Positions 23,201-34,445 of a DNA stretch of 64,000 nt are shown piece by piece. The notes under the pieces were generated by a model, which saw only the letters and a list, made by a program, of their open reading frames with translations, searched no databases and was not told the DNA's origin. Made by a program: the position numbers and the translations under genes. Every line of letters starts with the position of its first letter. Position 1 is the first letter of the stretch. The stretch covers positions 1,116,001 to 1,180,000 of the forward strand of contig JAVHNS010000006.1 of the NCBI GenBank assembly GCA_036872755.1, given 5' to 3'. Source of the stretch: Orbilia blumenaviensis. Taxonomy: Eukaryota; Ascomycota; Orbiliomycetes; Orbiliales; Orbiliaceae.

Positions 23201-23550
23201 CATCATATACATCCTCACGTGCACATTTTACAATTACGAAGCTTGCGGAAGAGAGGTATAGAAAAGCGAAGAGACATTACGACACGAATCTTCAAGCGCG
23301 AAAAGGTATGCTAAAAGCAATAGGTGAACCTTTCAACCAGTTTGGGAAAATCAAGAGGGAGGTTGGAGACAGTTTTGTACCAGTGACAGAGAGTGAAGAT
23401 GAATCAGGGAATCATGAAAAGACTGGATACGAAACACAGGGGAGTTTTAACGAAGATTTTATTTCACCAGCTGATCTTGATGAAAATGTTTATGGTAATT
23501 CCGACGAGGATCCCGAAGGAGATTTGTATATGGGGCCATTCGATTTCTAA
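20226..23550 (+). CDS. 2OG-Fe(II) oxygenase-family protein, intact active site, 1017 aa
   Basis: Five exons; introns 20370-20432, 21577-21667, 21969-22038 and 22294-22340 (the last has tandem TAG/CAG acceptors, so one residue may vary). The N-terminal 48 aa are acidic and low complexity. The catalytic domain spans roughly residues 90-260: H185 and D187 (AHRDT) and H243 (VEHAV) are the expected iron ligands, and R253 ten residues later (GYRVAL) fits the 2-oxoglutarate contact. This arrangement is that of prolyl-4-hydroxylase-like 2OG oxygenases, which hydroxylate protein or small-molecule substrates. A long helical C-terminal part carries a Cys cluster (CSTGTGCEIC) then NQFL, shared with the paralogue at 3.4-6.8 kb. 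The last 60 residues are acidic. The substrate is unknown. An AATAAA lies about 65 bases past the stop. Confidence 0.88.
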
Positions 23551-24491
23551 ACTCAGCTGGCAGTTTGTTATAAACTCCTCTTAATACAGTATTAACAAAG
23601 CTTTCCAGAAAAGAAGAAATAAATTATAATTTATCCCATCGGGTGGTCTCATAAACCAGCCCCAACGAAGCAGAACACTTGGTTAGACCATCAGGGCAGT
23701 GCTAGCTTTTTCCGATGCCTCCCTTAAAGTATCATATCAGCCTCGTCAACTAGTCAGTAGAATAGTCTATAACGCAAAACAACGCACAGCAACATGTTGG
23801 CGTTCAGAGGGCTTATTGGATCAATTATCGATTATCACTATGCAGGGCTCCAATACATAGTTCAAATATACGAGTGACTCAATACCATCTTAAGCTTTCT
23901 ACCCTATCAATCGAAATCCTGCTCATCACGAAGCCTGATGATATAGTGACGTCATGGTGACCGAAGACACCCCTGTCAATGCGGTCACCCTGCATTAGCG
24001 CTGTACTTCCTTCTACACTCCGACAAACAATAGGCGTCTCCAGACATTAAAAAGCTTATAGAAATTAGCCCGCGATCTGGTCTTCGGGACTCGGTCTTCT
24101 AGTGTGTTCTACATGTAACGTCGATTTTGCGTCAAGAGTACAGGGAAACCAGATTCTATTCATTCTATCAGCTCGAGACCCGAATTTAGGTGTTCCGTTC
24201 GTACCGTGATATTTTAGTGCAATATCCGCCTTGCCAGTTTGAACGGCAGCTGCAGCAGAGCTTAAGGGTGATAGCGGGCGGAAATAAATTTGACCATCTG
24301 CCCATAAGCATTCAGCTTTTGCCTCTTGATAATCCCTTCAGATTTTCTCTCCATATAATATATCAACCTAACAAACCAAAATCAATCTAAGAAGTCCCAT
24401 AATAACTGAAATAAATCCGTCTATATCAGCCAAGCCTCCTCTTAAATAACACAGAGTCAACACTTGTCTGTGCAGGTTTACAGCACACACG
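23551..24491. other. Intergenic region, no gene seen
   Basis: About 0.94 kb with no supported reading frame. Its 3' part contains AT-rich stretches (TATAATATATC near 24352) and a CA/CT-rich leader just before the gene at 24492. Confidence 0.45.
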
Positions 24492-26264
24492 ATGTCTACG
24501 ACACAAGAAGATTACTTTGGGGATGCCATCGATTCTGATGCCCCACCAGCCCGTCATAGACATCACCGTCATAGACATAGTAAACATCGTGCATATACGC
24601 CATCGGATTCCGATTCAGATTCAGAGCCTATTTCTCCTGCAGAGTCTTACCCTGAAGAACGAAGGCATAGGAAACCAAGTCATCGACACCGACGCCGCGA
24701 AGCACCAGCTACCCACTATGAACCCGAAAGGTCAGACACCGATACCGATGTAGACAGTATCGACGAAGGTAAAAGGAGAAGGAGAAGGCATCACGGGCAC
24801 AAGCACAGAGAAAGGGTTCCGGACGATGCAAGCAGCACTCTTGCAGAACCAGAAAGCGGGGCCGATGACGATGAAAGTCATAGAGGCTCTACTACTTCTT
24901 CCCATGGAAGAATGAGAACCCGTGACAGAGCTAAGAGTATGGGAGAATCTGCCATGGCCGCTTTGGGACTCGGCGAGACCTATAAGAGAGCTAGATCAAA
25001 GAGTCGGGGGGGAAGGTCATCAGCTGACTCGGATGAAGGGTACGACTCCAATAGCGAACTAAACGGAAGATCTAGATCACGATCCAGAGGTAATGGGAAT
25101 GCAGCGCAGGCTGCTGTTATCGCCGCTGCAGTAGAGGCATTCAGAGCTAGGAAGGAACCAGGAGGCATAACAGGATCAAGGAGCCTCAAGAGGGTCGTGG
25201 AAGCTGCTGTGGCAAGTGGTGCAGTCGAGAAGTTTTTGGATAGGAAGGGTGAAGACGATGGAAAGGGGAACAGAAGGATTGCAGAGTCAGTATTGGCCGG
25301 GTTGGCGGCTCAAAGAGGTCTTAATGGAAAGCGCCAGAGAAAGAGGGGCGACGGGGATGAAAAGGCCAGCCGAGTGAAGGATTTGGCAGCTAGTGGACTT
25401 ATTGCTGCAGCTGGAAAGAAATTCATGGACTATCAGAGGTCTCGGTCACAATCCAGGCCACGAGGAAGATCCGACAGTGAATCACCGGAACGGCCCGGCT
25501 TGGATCGTCGACGAAGCCGGAGCATGGGCGAGGCTCTTGCTGCCCTTGGTCTCGGTGGTCTTGCTGCGGACCGATTTGGGCGTAGCCGTCGGGATAGCCG
25601 AAGTTCTAAATCATCGCGAAGGTCGAACAATCGAGATGACTCCTCTTCAGAGAGCAGTCTTTCCGATTCTGATCTATCAATCGACGAAGAGACGGAGAAA
25701 GAGCGCGTCAAACGGCTACGCAGAAAGGAAATCATTAGCATCGCTCTTGCAATCCTCGCAACCGTTAACCTCGGCCACGTGAGTTATGAAGCTCGCGAGA
25801 AACGTGTTCTTCGAAAGGAGAAGCTTGAATCCGGGAGGATCAACGAAGAGGAATCCGACAAACTCAGAAACAAAGCTCTTCTTAAAGATGCGACTGCAGT
25901 CGGCCTCGCGATCCTCGCCGCTGCGGAAGCGGTCAAAGCCTTTAAAAAGATGCAGAACAGCCGCCACACCTTCCATGAATTTGAAGAAAAACGGCCAAGG
26001 ATCGAACAACACCGACGTCAAAAAATGATACAGCAAGCAGTCGCCGAAGAGCGATCCCGCTCGCCATTGCGAGCTGACCCCGGAAGGTACTATAGCCAGC
26101 CAGGGTACATGGGACCTCCACCAGGCTCTAGAGCAAATGCACCTGTGTACCCGTCCTACCCATCTTCGGGGCCAATCCCAACTTATGGTGGCCGAGATGC
26201 ATACAGTACGAGAGACGGAAGGGAAATTCCAGTGGTATATCCCAGCAGCGTTACCCATGCTTAG
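24492..26264 (+). CDS. DUF3824-like RS/Ala-rich protein, 590 aa
   Basis: Single exon from the first ATG. The N-terminus is His/Arg-rich (RHRHHRHRHSKHR), followed by Ser/Asp runs and RS dipeptides. The centre has repeated Ala-rich amphipathic helices (for example AAVIAAAVEAFRARK, VVEAAVASGAVEKFLDRK and ESVLAGLAAQRG) each followed by basic RS-type linkers. Two copies of a motif SMGEA(L/M)AALGLG stand out. The C-terminus is Pro/Tyr-rich. This pattern matches fungal proteins annotated with DUF3824; their role is not established. RS-rich disorder would fit a phosphorylated scaffold or membrane-proximal protein. Long antisense open frames here are by-products of the biased codons. Confidence 0.8.
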   Translation: MSTTQEDYFGDAIDSDAPPARHRHHRHRHSKHRAYTPSDSDSDSEPISPAESYPEERRHRKPSHRHRRREAPATHYEPERSDTDTDVDSIDEGKRRRRRHHGHKHRERVPDDASSTLAEPESGADDDESHRGSTTSSHGRMRTRDRAKSMGESAMAALGLGETYKRARSKSRGGRSSADSDEGYDSNSELNGRSRSRSRGNGNAAQAAVIAAAVEAFRARKEPGGITGSRSLKRVVEAAVASGAVEKFLDRKGEDDGKGNRRIAESVLAGLAAQRGLNGKRQRKRGDGDEKASRVKDLAASGLIAAAGKKFMDYQRSRSQSRPRGRSDSESPERPGLDRRRSRSMGEALAALGLGGLAADRFGRSRRDSRSSKSSRRSNNRDDSSSESSLSDSDLSIDEETEKERVKRLRRKEIISIALAILATVNLGHVSYEAREKRVLRKEKLESGRINEEESDKLRNKALLKDATAVGLAILAAAEAVKAFKKMQNSRHTFHEFEEKRPRIEQHRRQKMIQQAVAEERSRSPLRADPGRYYSQPGYMGPPPGSRANAPVYPSYPSSGPIPTYGGRDAYSTRDGREIPVVYPSSVTHA

Positions 26265-26759
26265 TCTAATAAAACTTTGGACCATTTTTAGGAAGTTTGA
26301 TCTGACTTATGCCACCTGGGTGCGCGTTTTAGAGATACAATAAATATCCAGACAGATAGAAGCCCTTTGTTCTTCATTCTTCATTATCACAGTCTTCGAA
26401 ACCGCTTAAAGCAATATTTTGTCTTCATGTAATATGCAGCCAAGTGTTGATACTCACATCTCTTTCTGCTGACCTGAAACTATGGGGCAATATCTCGCCA
26501 AGTTTTTGGTCTCTCTTCTTTGTCTCACGTTTGTAGTGTTCAATGAATCTTTTACACATCTTGTTAACGACATTATGACTTTATGATAGCCCAAGTTATG
26601 TAACGAAACAATTCAGTACCACAGGTCCAGTTTACAAAATTATCTTCAATTTTCTGCAATGCTATTATTATGATCCAGTACATCATACGATTCCGAAAAG
26701 GGATCACCGGTGCGAATAATAAGTTTTCTCAAATCAGTTGGTTCCATGGACAGATAATG

Positions 26760-26799
<40 letters not shown>

Positions 26800-26803
26800 G
26801 CTA
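26265..26803. other. Convergent 3' region with 37-base A tract
   Basis: Spacer between the convergent 24.5 kb gene (plus) and 26.8 kb gene (minus). AATAAA at 26339-26344 is a plausible poly(A) signal for the plus-strand gene. An uninterrupted A tract (26760-26796) ends 7 bases beyond the stop of the minus-strand gene, so its 3' UTR would carry a long U tract. Confidence 0.6.
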
Positions 26804-27733
26804 CTAAAGTAACAATACACTAACGAAAATCGATGCAAATGTCAACAACAGCATATCTTTTGCAAGACTAAGTGAATTTGCACTATTTGGCAGCTCACGC
26901 GAGCCTTCAGCTAAGTTCTCAGCCTTCACGCAGACCATTTCTACGCTAGGCTTCTCATCCGGATTTTCGTATTCCGGGCCAGAGATCAAGGAGTACGTGA
27001 AAACAAACTGACTAACTTCGTCGTATTGTTCCTCTGCTGTAGCTTCAGTTTTGTTTCTGGGCGTACCGATCGCGATCCAATAGCCCCTTTCATCGCCATG
27101 TAATGGGCTTCCGGTTTCGTGATCTGACGGAATGAGTTCTACCAATATAATTGTCAGCAACTTTAACTTCTCGAAACTCTATCAGCAGTTATACTTACGG
27201 TTAAAAGCCATACCACTCCCTCTGAGCTCATTATAAATCGGGCAGATATCATAGATCGATTGGTGCCATGACCCAACATTTTGAGTAGACAGACAATCCA
27301 TAGTCCCATTATCCGCTGTACGTTCCTCATACCTTGCCGTTAGAAACTCTTTAAGTTTAGTAACACACTCTCCTCCGAGGACATCGTTGCAGCCATTCTC
27401 GCCCTTTGAATAGTCAATATCGTCCGTTCGCTTGATTATCGGTAATTGCATAAAGAGGCACACATCCCTAACGATAGAAGATCCGTTCACCGGAACATCG
27501 AATGGAGTGTCTAACCAAGTGGCTGTACGGTAATAATCGCCCTCAAAGTAATCATCCCTAGTGAGAGCCACCCGAGCAGTCCACTCTGTAGGGTTCAACT
27601 CAGTAGAATAGTAAGGTGCTGGGAATCTTCGCTCGCCTGTAGCATTTATGGGGTATACCCTCTCTTCGTCTTGTGCTAGAGAGATAGTTAGACCGAAGAC
27701 ACCGAGTAGTGGTATCGCTCGTAGGATGTGCAT
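26804..27733 (-). CDS. Probable GPI-anchored secreted protein, 289 aa
   Basis: Two exons, 27733-27199 and 27138-26804, with intron 27139-27198 (GTAAGT...TAG). The start at 27733 gives a signal peptide (MHILRAIPLLGVFGLTISLA). An in-frame ATG at 27940 would add 69 unconvincing residues and bury the signal, so I reject it. The mature region has several N-glycosylation sequons (NAT, NGS, NGT, NKT) and about six Cys. The C-terminus is a Ser/Asn segment followed by a hydrophobic tail (LLLTFASIFVSVLLL), the layout of a GPI-anchor signal. I recognise no domain. It most likely sits on the plasma membrane or cell wall. Confidence 0.8.
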
Positions 27734-30700
27734 TTTAAATAGTAGTCTTAGTGTATGAGTAGATCTCCTTGTCTTGAATTGAATGGGCGGAACTACGAGA
27801 CCAGGTGGAACTGAAATAATGCCGATTGTGTTGACCAACGAGACCAGTTGACCTGTTGTATTCGGGTTCAAAAAATGTGTTGTCGAAACCCCTATACTAA
27901 TAGCTTGAAGAACCGTTACTACCTCGACATGGGCGTCCATGGACCAGCCTGCGGCTCAATCGCCTTTTATAGGACAGGTCTACAAGAATCTCAGGAAGTA
28001 TATAACGAGAATCTGCCTTGTATTCTCACAATCGCATATCTTAACATCATATCCGGGGTAAGGCTGCACCCCTTAACGTTTAAACGAACAAATGACGTCC
28101 GCCAATGCCAGATCTTCCGCCGAGTGAACCAATATATATATGACGATCAGTTTCCCCTCAGTTTAAGTCAACCAGCGAATGTGACTTTTATGGGATTTGA
28201 AAATTGTGAAATATGATGAGCGACACTTATGTAAAGCTTAGTGCTTTGGTCGATACATCTTGCGAATTCCTAAGTACTACAGGCTAGTTATGAATCGCTG
28301 GTCGTATACACACCTGGTCCTCCTTTTCTTAGATATCTATAGATCTAGATGCGCGGGTGTTTTCAATACATATAAATGGGCCTTCAATTACCCGTCATCA
28401 AAGCTCCCCTGTCAGCCCAACCATTTCTAGGTCCAAGAATCTCCGTATTATTCCAATGCCTATCTTCAGACTTCCAATCAACCCTGACAAGCTCCAACTT
28501 GACCCCCTCAGATCAATCTAGTAGAATTTTACAAACGATAGCACCAAACAATCATGAATCTCTTCGCGAAGACGGTTTTTGTTAATTGGGTACTCACAAA
28601 CGAAGAGCGTTTAAACATTCCTAAAGTGCTTGAAGTCGATCGAAGGTGTATATATATATGTACGCCCAAGGGAAAGTATAGTTCTTATGGTGGAACAACA
28701 TAGTACTAGTCCTAATCCAAATACATTGTTCTCTTTTCTAGAGGACAAAATCAGTCACGCAAAAGGGAACGTGATGTATCGGGAACGTATGTAGTGCGGC
28801 GGTTGCAGAAATCTCTCCAGCTTAGACGATATCGTGATCTAGTTCATAACGCTTTAGCAGCTAAAGTCCATAGCCGAGGTTTTATCCTAGGGATCCTGAA
28901 TAGCAGTCCATAAACCCAAGTTTAAGATCATAAGCTGTAATGCTCTAAATGTAACTAAGATTATGAGGGCGCTTTTATCAATCGGGGAAGGTAATGAATC
29001 AGCGGGCGTATGATTAAGAGCCCGAGCTGTTTGTCAGATCCACTATGTAAACCAGATATGGTCCATTGGGAGCGGCTCCTTTCTATAGATATTTACACTG
29101 AGCGTTATGGAAAAAGTAGATTGGATGTTGACGCCCTACGTTAAAAAAAATAACTAATAATATATGCATACATATTAGTTTGTGCCTTGATCTTAGTGTA
29201 CACCTGGCATGGCCTGGATAAGCTAGAACACATGTACACACCAATCTGCAAATGAAGGGGTTCACACATGAGCCTATCGAACAGAGTTACATAAGACGCG
29301 CTTTGCCTGATAACATCCTGCATTCCCTATCCCCGAATCCATTAATCTAAAATGCTAAAATGCAAATACCTAAAAAATAAATAAATGAATGAATAAATAA
29401 GCGTCGCTGCTTATGTAAGCGCGCGTTATCGTGTGGTTCAGTTTGATAGATGGATTGTGTTACATGCACGCGCATCACCCCCGGTCCAACAGCCCATTTT
29501 TTGTTACACTAAGCTAATATCATATGAATACTATTCAATTTTAATCACGCGATATTACTCGACCTAGCAAAAGAGTTAGCGTTTTAATACACGATATTCA
29601 GGCAATTCTAGTGTCGTCGACAAGCTACATGTATACAATTATATATTTCCTATAGCTATACCTTTCCGTTAGATGATATGTGACCGCTTCCATTTGTCAC
29701 TTCAGCCTATGAACGTGAGCCTCGATTTGCTTGCAATTTAACACTCAAAATCTTCAGAACGTTGACTTGGTTTCCAACTATGACTTTACCCAAAGATATG
29801 ATTCAGAGCACCCACCAATAGTAGCTTACCTAAGACTTCTCCGTTTCCTTGGAATACGATTTTCCTCTCAAGCTTTTCTTTTGTTTGTCTCTTCCCCTCG
29901 TTTGCGTGTAGGAAGTCGCGCTTTGCGAAATTCGGCAATCGATCGTAGCTACATACATGCGCATGCATATATGTGATGATCGAGTATTAGGCTTTTATAA
30001 AGCTTTTCAACTATCCTAAATATCATAAACTTCGTCTCCAGGGCTTCCTAAATTCGATCATGGCTTCTTTGTGCCAATTCTAAAGGACAACTGGCCCGCA
30101 AACATGCGACAATGATTATTCATCTTGTCAGATCCAGTTACCACGTTTATACTAGTCAAATTAGCGTCCAGGCCACAACTACCGAGTTAAAAACGTGTAT
30201 TAACTAGCCAATGGTTGGCACCCGATTGAATATGACCTTGCAACTTTCCGTCCCCACAATGAACATTTATCGTGAAACCCGCCTGTCAGCTTCACCAATT
30301 GCAAGGGCTAACGGATCCTGAAGCAACAGGCTAAAATATCGATGCAAGTAAAGTAAGCCGCAAAGACGTGGATTATATGTCCGAATTCGAACCCATGTTG
30401 ACCGGGCCGAAATGGTGCTTTTATTGAAATCATCTGTAAATGCCGGGTTGAAATTTGCATGCAAGAGCAATGTGGAATTGCAAGGGATGCACGGGAAACC
30501 ACAGAGCTGGAACTCAGCTCAGATCCTGAGTCAGCAAGACTAGAAAAGCAAGGCCACTCCCACCCAAAAACTTGAACATATCCAGAAAGGCACACTTTTA
30601 AACCCCTTATATATACACTGTGTATATCACCACCAAAGGCCTCGTGGGGTTATAGTACACTTTCTCGTGCGGTCGAGATAGGGCAGTAACGCAATTGGCA

Positions 30701-31031
30701 ACATTGCAATATCGTGTTCCTGCAGATCAAGAACCAACACAGCGCCAGGCGGGAACCAAGCTACATTTTTGGTGTTACCCTCAACAGGGTTCTGACCCAG
30801 TCTCAAGGCAAGGCACCGCTCGGCCATACTGATTCCAACTTCACCTCGACTAACTTCAACTAGTCCCTAGATCTCATTCCTTCTTTTCCTTTTACTTTCC
30901 TTTCTTCCTTTGTTTCTTTCCCCCCTTCTCCTTCCTCTCTTTTCTTTTTATTTATTTGATAGTAAACACTCTCACATCGTCACCACCACCACCATCACCA
31001 TTGACCCCACGAGTTTACGCATAGCATCACC
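27734..31031. other. 3.3 kb intergenic region
   Basis: No exon with splice or homology support. Upstream of the P450 are a TATA-like TTATATATACAC (about 30606-30617) and a pyrimidine-rich leader (about 30875-30950) followed by CACCACCACC repeats near 30980, typical fungal promoter features. The rest is AT-rich with no repeats I can define. Confidence 0.5.
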
Positions 31032-32977
31032 ATGAGTGCAAATCTACCCGACTTGTACATTCCGTCAGCGACACAGATCAAGTATGCCGTCTTTGGCCTA
31101 CTCGGTCTTTATGTTCTACAGGGTACCATCAAATCTATAGCCAGAGGTATCTACTGGCGACGAAGGTTCAGGAATGATCCCAATATGGTAGGGTTCCAAT
31201 ATTAATATTAATTTGATACTACATAGCTTTCAAGCGCAAGATAAAATCAGGGTTCACTAGACTAAGATAACATGGGCTAACGATACAATCAAAACTGTTA
31301 GCCTCAACCGCCACATCATTGGCTTCTAGGCCACCTTCTCGTAATGGCCAAGATTACTCAAGAAACCCCCATGGATGCTCACCCACATGTTCAACTACCT
31401 TTCCTCCTCGAAAAGTATGGTCTTAAAGAAAAAGGCATCATGTATCTGGACCTCTGGCCCATGGGAAGTCCTATGGTCGTCGTCTGCGACCCCAAAATGG
31501 CATACCAATGCGCTCAGCAACATTCTCTGCCTAAGGCTATAAAGGAACTCGATCCCATCTTGGGGCCCCTCTCTGGACCTGGCAACCTGGTAGCCTCCGA
31601 CGGCAACTTCTGGAAATTCTGGAGGTCCGTGTTCAACCCTGGTTTTGCAGCACAGCACCTGATGACACTGGTTCCCGGAATTGTCAAGGACTGCGAGGCC
31701 TTCTGTAAAGTGATGGAAAAGGCTGCTACTAATGGTCAAGTCGTCAATCTTGAAAAACTGACGACTTGTCTTACAATCGACATCATCGGCCGTGTGGTAG
31801 TGTAAGCAATTCAACCCAACCTTTGAGTGTCAGCTGTGCCCTAATAGTTTCAACGATCGGCATAGAGATGAAGAACTTGAAACACAGACACGACCCCATC
31901 CCCTTGTTGAGGCCTTCAAGTCCCAGATCAGTTGGCTCCCTGCCGCTGTCGAATACAACCCATGGAACCGATGGCACCCAATGCGCCCAATTATGTATTG
32001 GTTGAATCAGCGTACTATGCGTGGAATCATCGGGGACATGCTGGACAAGCGTTTCCACTCGAGAGATCCAATGATGAGTTCTGGGAAGAGAGGCAAGCCT
32101 ATTATTGACCTTGCCCTCGAAACCTATTTCAAGGAGAAAGAAGGCAACGTTACTACCATGGATGAAGAGTTTAGAGCAAACGCCATCAGTGAGTTGGGTC
32201 CTTCATTTTCAGCCATGCCGGCCCCCTCTTCTAATGGCGACTTTTAAAATAGCACAAATGATGATCTTCGTGTTCGCCGGTCATGACACAACCAGTTCGA
32301 CCATTTGCTACATATTTCACAAACTATCGTATTTCCCTGAAAAGATGGCTAAGGCAAGGAAAGAACTCGATGAGATCTTCGGCACTAACCTGGACGACGC
32401 GCCGAGAATGTTGGCCGAAAACCCACACTTAATGAACAAGATGGACTATTGCACGGCTATTATCCGCGAAGTACTCCGAATGTACCCACCTGCGAGCTCC
32501 GTCCGAGATGGTCAACCGGGGTAAGATTATATTGCTCTCCCATAGCTATTATACTATGCTAATACGTAAGTTATTTATAGATTCTTTATCAAGGATGATG
32601 AAGGAAACCTATTCAATACCGAGGGTTTGATGGTTTGGCTCGCTTCTCTTCCTGTCCACGTCAACGACAAGTACTGGAAAGATCCCTTTGAGTTCCGTCC
32701 TGAGCGATGGCTTGAAGAAGATATTCCCAAGGATGCCTGGAGACCGTTCGAACGTGGTCCTAGAAATTGTATTGGGCAAGAGTTGGCAATGATCGAAACG
32801 AAAGTTATCATGGCACTTACCCTCCGAAGGTTTAATATTGAAGCGCAAAGGCAACCGCCGCCGTCGAACGGGGTCAACGAGGTCCGCGGAGAATTCGTTT
32901 ATCAAGTCCTGGCGGGGAGTGCAAAACCGAAGGGCGGAATGCCTTCTATCGTCAAAATGGCAATGAGGGTTTTGTAA
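31032..32977 (+). CDS. Cytochrome P450 monooxygenase, 553 aa
   Basis: Five exons; introns 31188-31301, 31802-31847, 32189-32252 and 32521-32580. The N-terminus has one hydrophobic anchor (about residues 17-35) followed by basic residues, typical of ER-bound P450s, then a proline-rich hinge (PQPPHHWLLGHL) that requires the acceptor at 31301. Signature motifs are complete: I-helix AGHDTT (residues 341-346), K-helix ExxR at E405-R408 (EVLR), RPERW and the haem loop FERGPRNCIGQE with C485 as the thiolate ligand. It will oxygenate a small lipophilic substrate with a P450 reductase; the substrate cannot be told. No PKS, NRPS or terpene synthase lies in this window. Confidence 0.93.
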
Positions 32978-33362
32978 TCATGGATTGCTATACTGGTACG
33001 CGAATAGGTATTGCTGCAGAAGGTACTATAAGATGAATGGTCCCATCAGGCTATACTACGAAGATATACACTTTCCGTATCTGCATAATTGAAATAACTC
33101 ACCTTAAACCATTTAGTCCTAAATGTCTCCATGATCCAGTAAATGATGTAGAGGTCCTTTAATCACCAACATTGTCAACTATTGAATATCTAAATTACAA
33201 GCAGATTTGGAAAATATGTGCATGTAGGCTGAAAATCGCAAATTGGAGCGCCAATATCCTTCCGATCGTCCGTAAATCCAGATAGCAAGATGGCTGCTAC
33301 TAGCCTATGGCCAGCTACTCCCGAGCCCCCAGAGACCAACCCAACTATGCAAACTTAGACGA
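32978..33362. other. Convergent 3' spacer
   Basis: About 0.4 kb between the P450 and the RTA1-like gene, which converge. Nothing else visible. Confidence 0.4.
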
Positions 33363-34445
33363 CTAGATCCCATCCGTTCGTGCGCAAGTCTTGCTCTGTA
33401 CACTCAATTCGACGGGAATGTCTCTACTCTTCAGATCCCTCGTAAAGAACGCACCCTTTTTCCATGGCGGAAGGTACAATGCCTTCTGTTCAGAAATAGG
33501 GCCATATGCTTCCCCAAATCCATACCCGGGATGGTAAGCTGCTGTAACGAGCGCCAGTATCGCGATCATCCTAGGTCAAGCATACATTATATTAGTCCAA
33601 AAGCCCGATCACCATGGGTTTGATGTCATGATCCCGAACAATTTTCAGGGAAGGATTGCCACATACACTGCTTCTAGAATGCAAAATGCAATCTCATCCT
33701 TCGCCAAATGCCCAGTATAGCCCTCACTCAGCTCCGCAATCCTATAAACACTTCTGACATACAACGCAGCGGTCGCAATTCCTAGCGCTGCCATAAAAGC
33801 CTTGAATCTCCAGCTGTCCCTCAACTGCTCGTACCTAGGGTCCCAGGCCTTTGTCCCTACTTTCCTACACCGCCACGCAAATTCTGCAGCCAACCCTAGC
33901 CAGATTGATAACGACAAAACCTGGAAACAGATACCGGATAACCCAATGTACGCCCCGAGGGTCGGCGGTTTTCCTTGGCTCGCCGATACAGAGGATAAGG
34001 CTCCACCAGGTGCTTGAATCACCAACGAAATGATATCGCAAAGCACGAAGAAGTATGTATAAACTTTCGGCTGTACCCTAGAGATATCCGCTCCATATGC
34101 AATCACAATCCTGGTTAGGCATAGATAAATGCCGGCCGCGAAAAACGTTGGCGCTAGCCCTACACCGTTGATTTGAATGAAGAATGCAGGAAGAGACCAG
34201 GGATTGTTATACGCAAGTATGCGACCGATATAACCAGACACCTCTAAACCACAGGCAATAGACATACATATTCCGAAGCCGTGGGTCTTATAATGGACTG
34301 AGAGGAAGATGTGGGCTGTAAAAGCGATTGTGAAAATTGCGAGGAATGTGGCGTTCATGGGGAGGGAAGGGCGGTATCCGAACCAGCTGGCGGATATGGG
34401 ACAAAGATCCCAATTACAGTCGAGAATCGAGATATTGTCCGACAT
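33363..34445 (-). CDS. RTA1-like seven-transmembrane protein, 328 aa
   Basis: Two exons, 34445-33667 and 33570-33363, joined across intron 33571-33666 (GTATGT donor, CTAG acceptor). The join restores the family pattern FCILEAVMM...AAYHPG. About seven hydrophobic spans are visible, starting with NATFLAIFTIAFTAHIFLSV. The order, with YRPSLPMN before the first span, VSGYIGRI, APTFFAAGIYLCL, RVQPKVYTYFFVLCD, IQAPGGALSS and VRSVYRIAELSEGY, matches fungal RTA1/Rsb1-like lipid-translocating or stress-resistance membrane proteins. The substrate of such proteins is poorly defined (RTA1: aminocholesterol resistance; Rsb1: long-chain base export). Length is normal. Confidence 0.9.

Noticed and set aside
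25433..26285. Long antisense frames opposite the DUF3824-like gene
   Set aside because: Shadow frames caused by the Arg/Ser/Ala-biased codons of the sense gene.
27734..27940. Upstream in-frame ATG extending the GPI-anchored protein by 69 residues
   Set aside because: It would bury an excellent signal peptide; the downstream ATG at 27733 is preferred.
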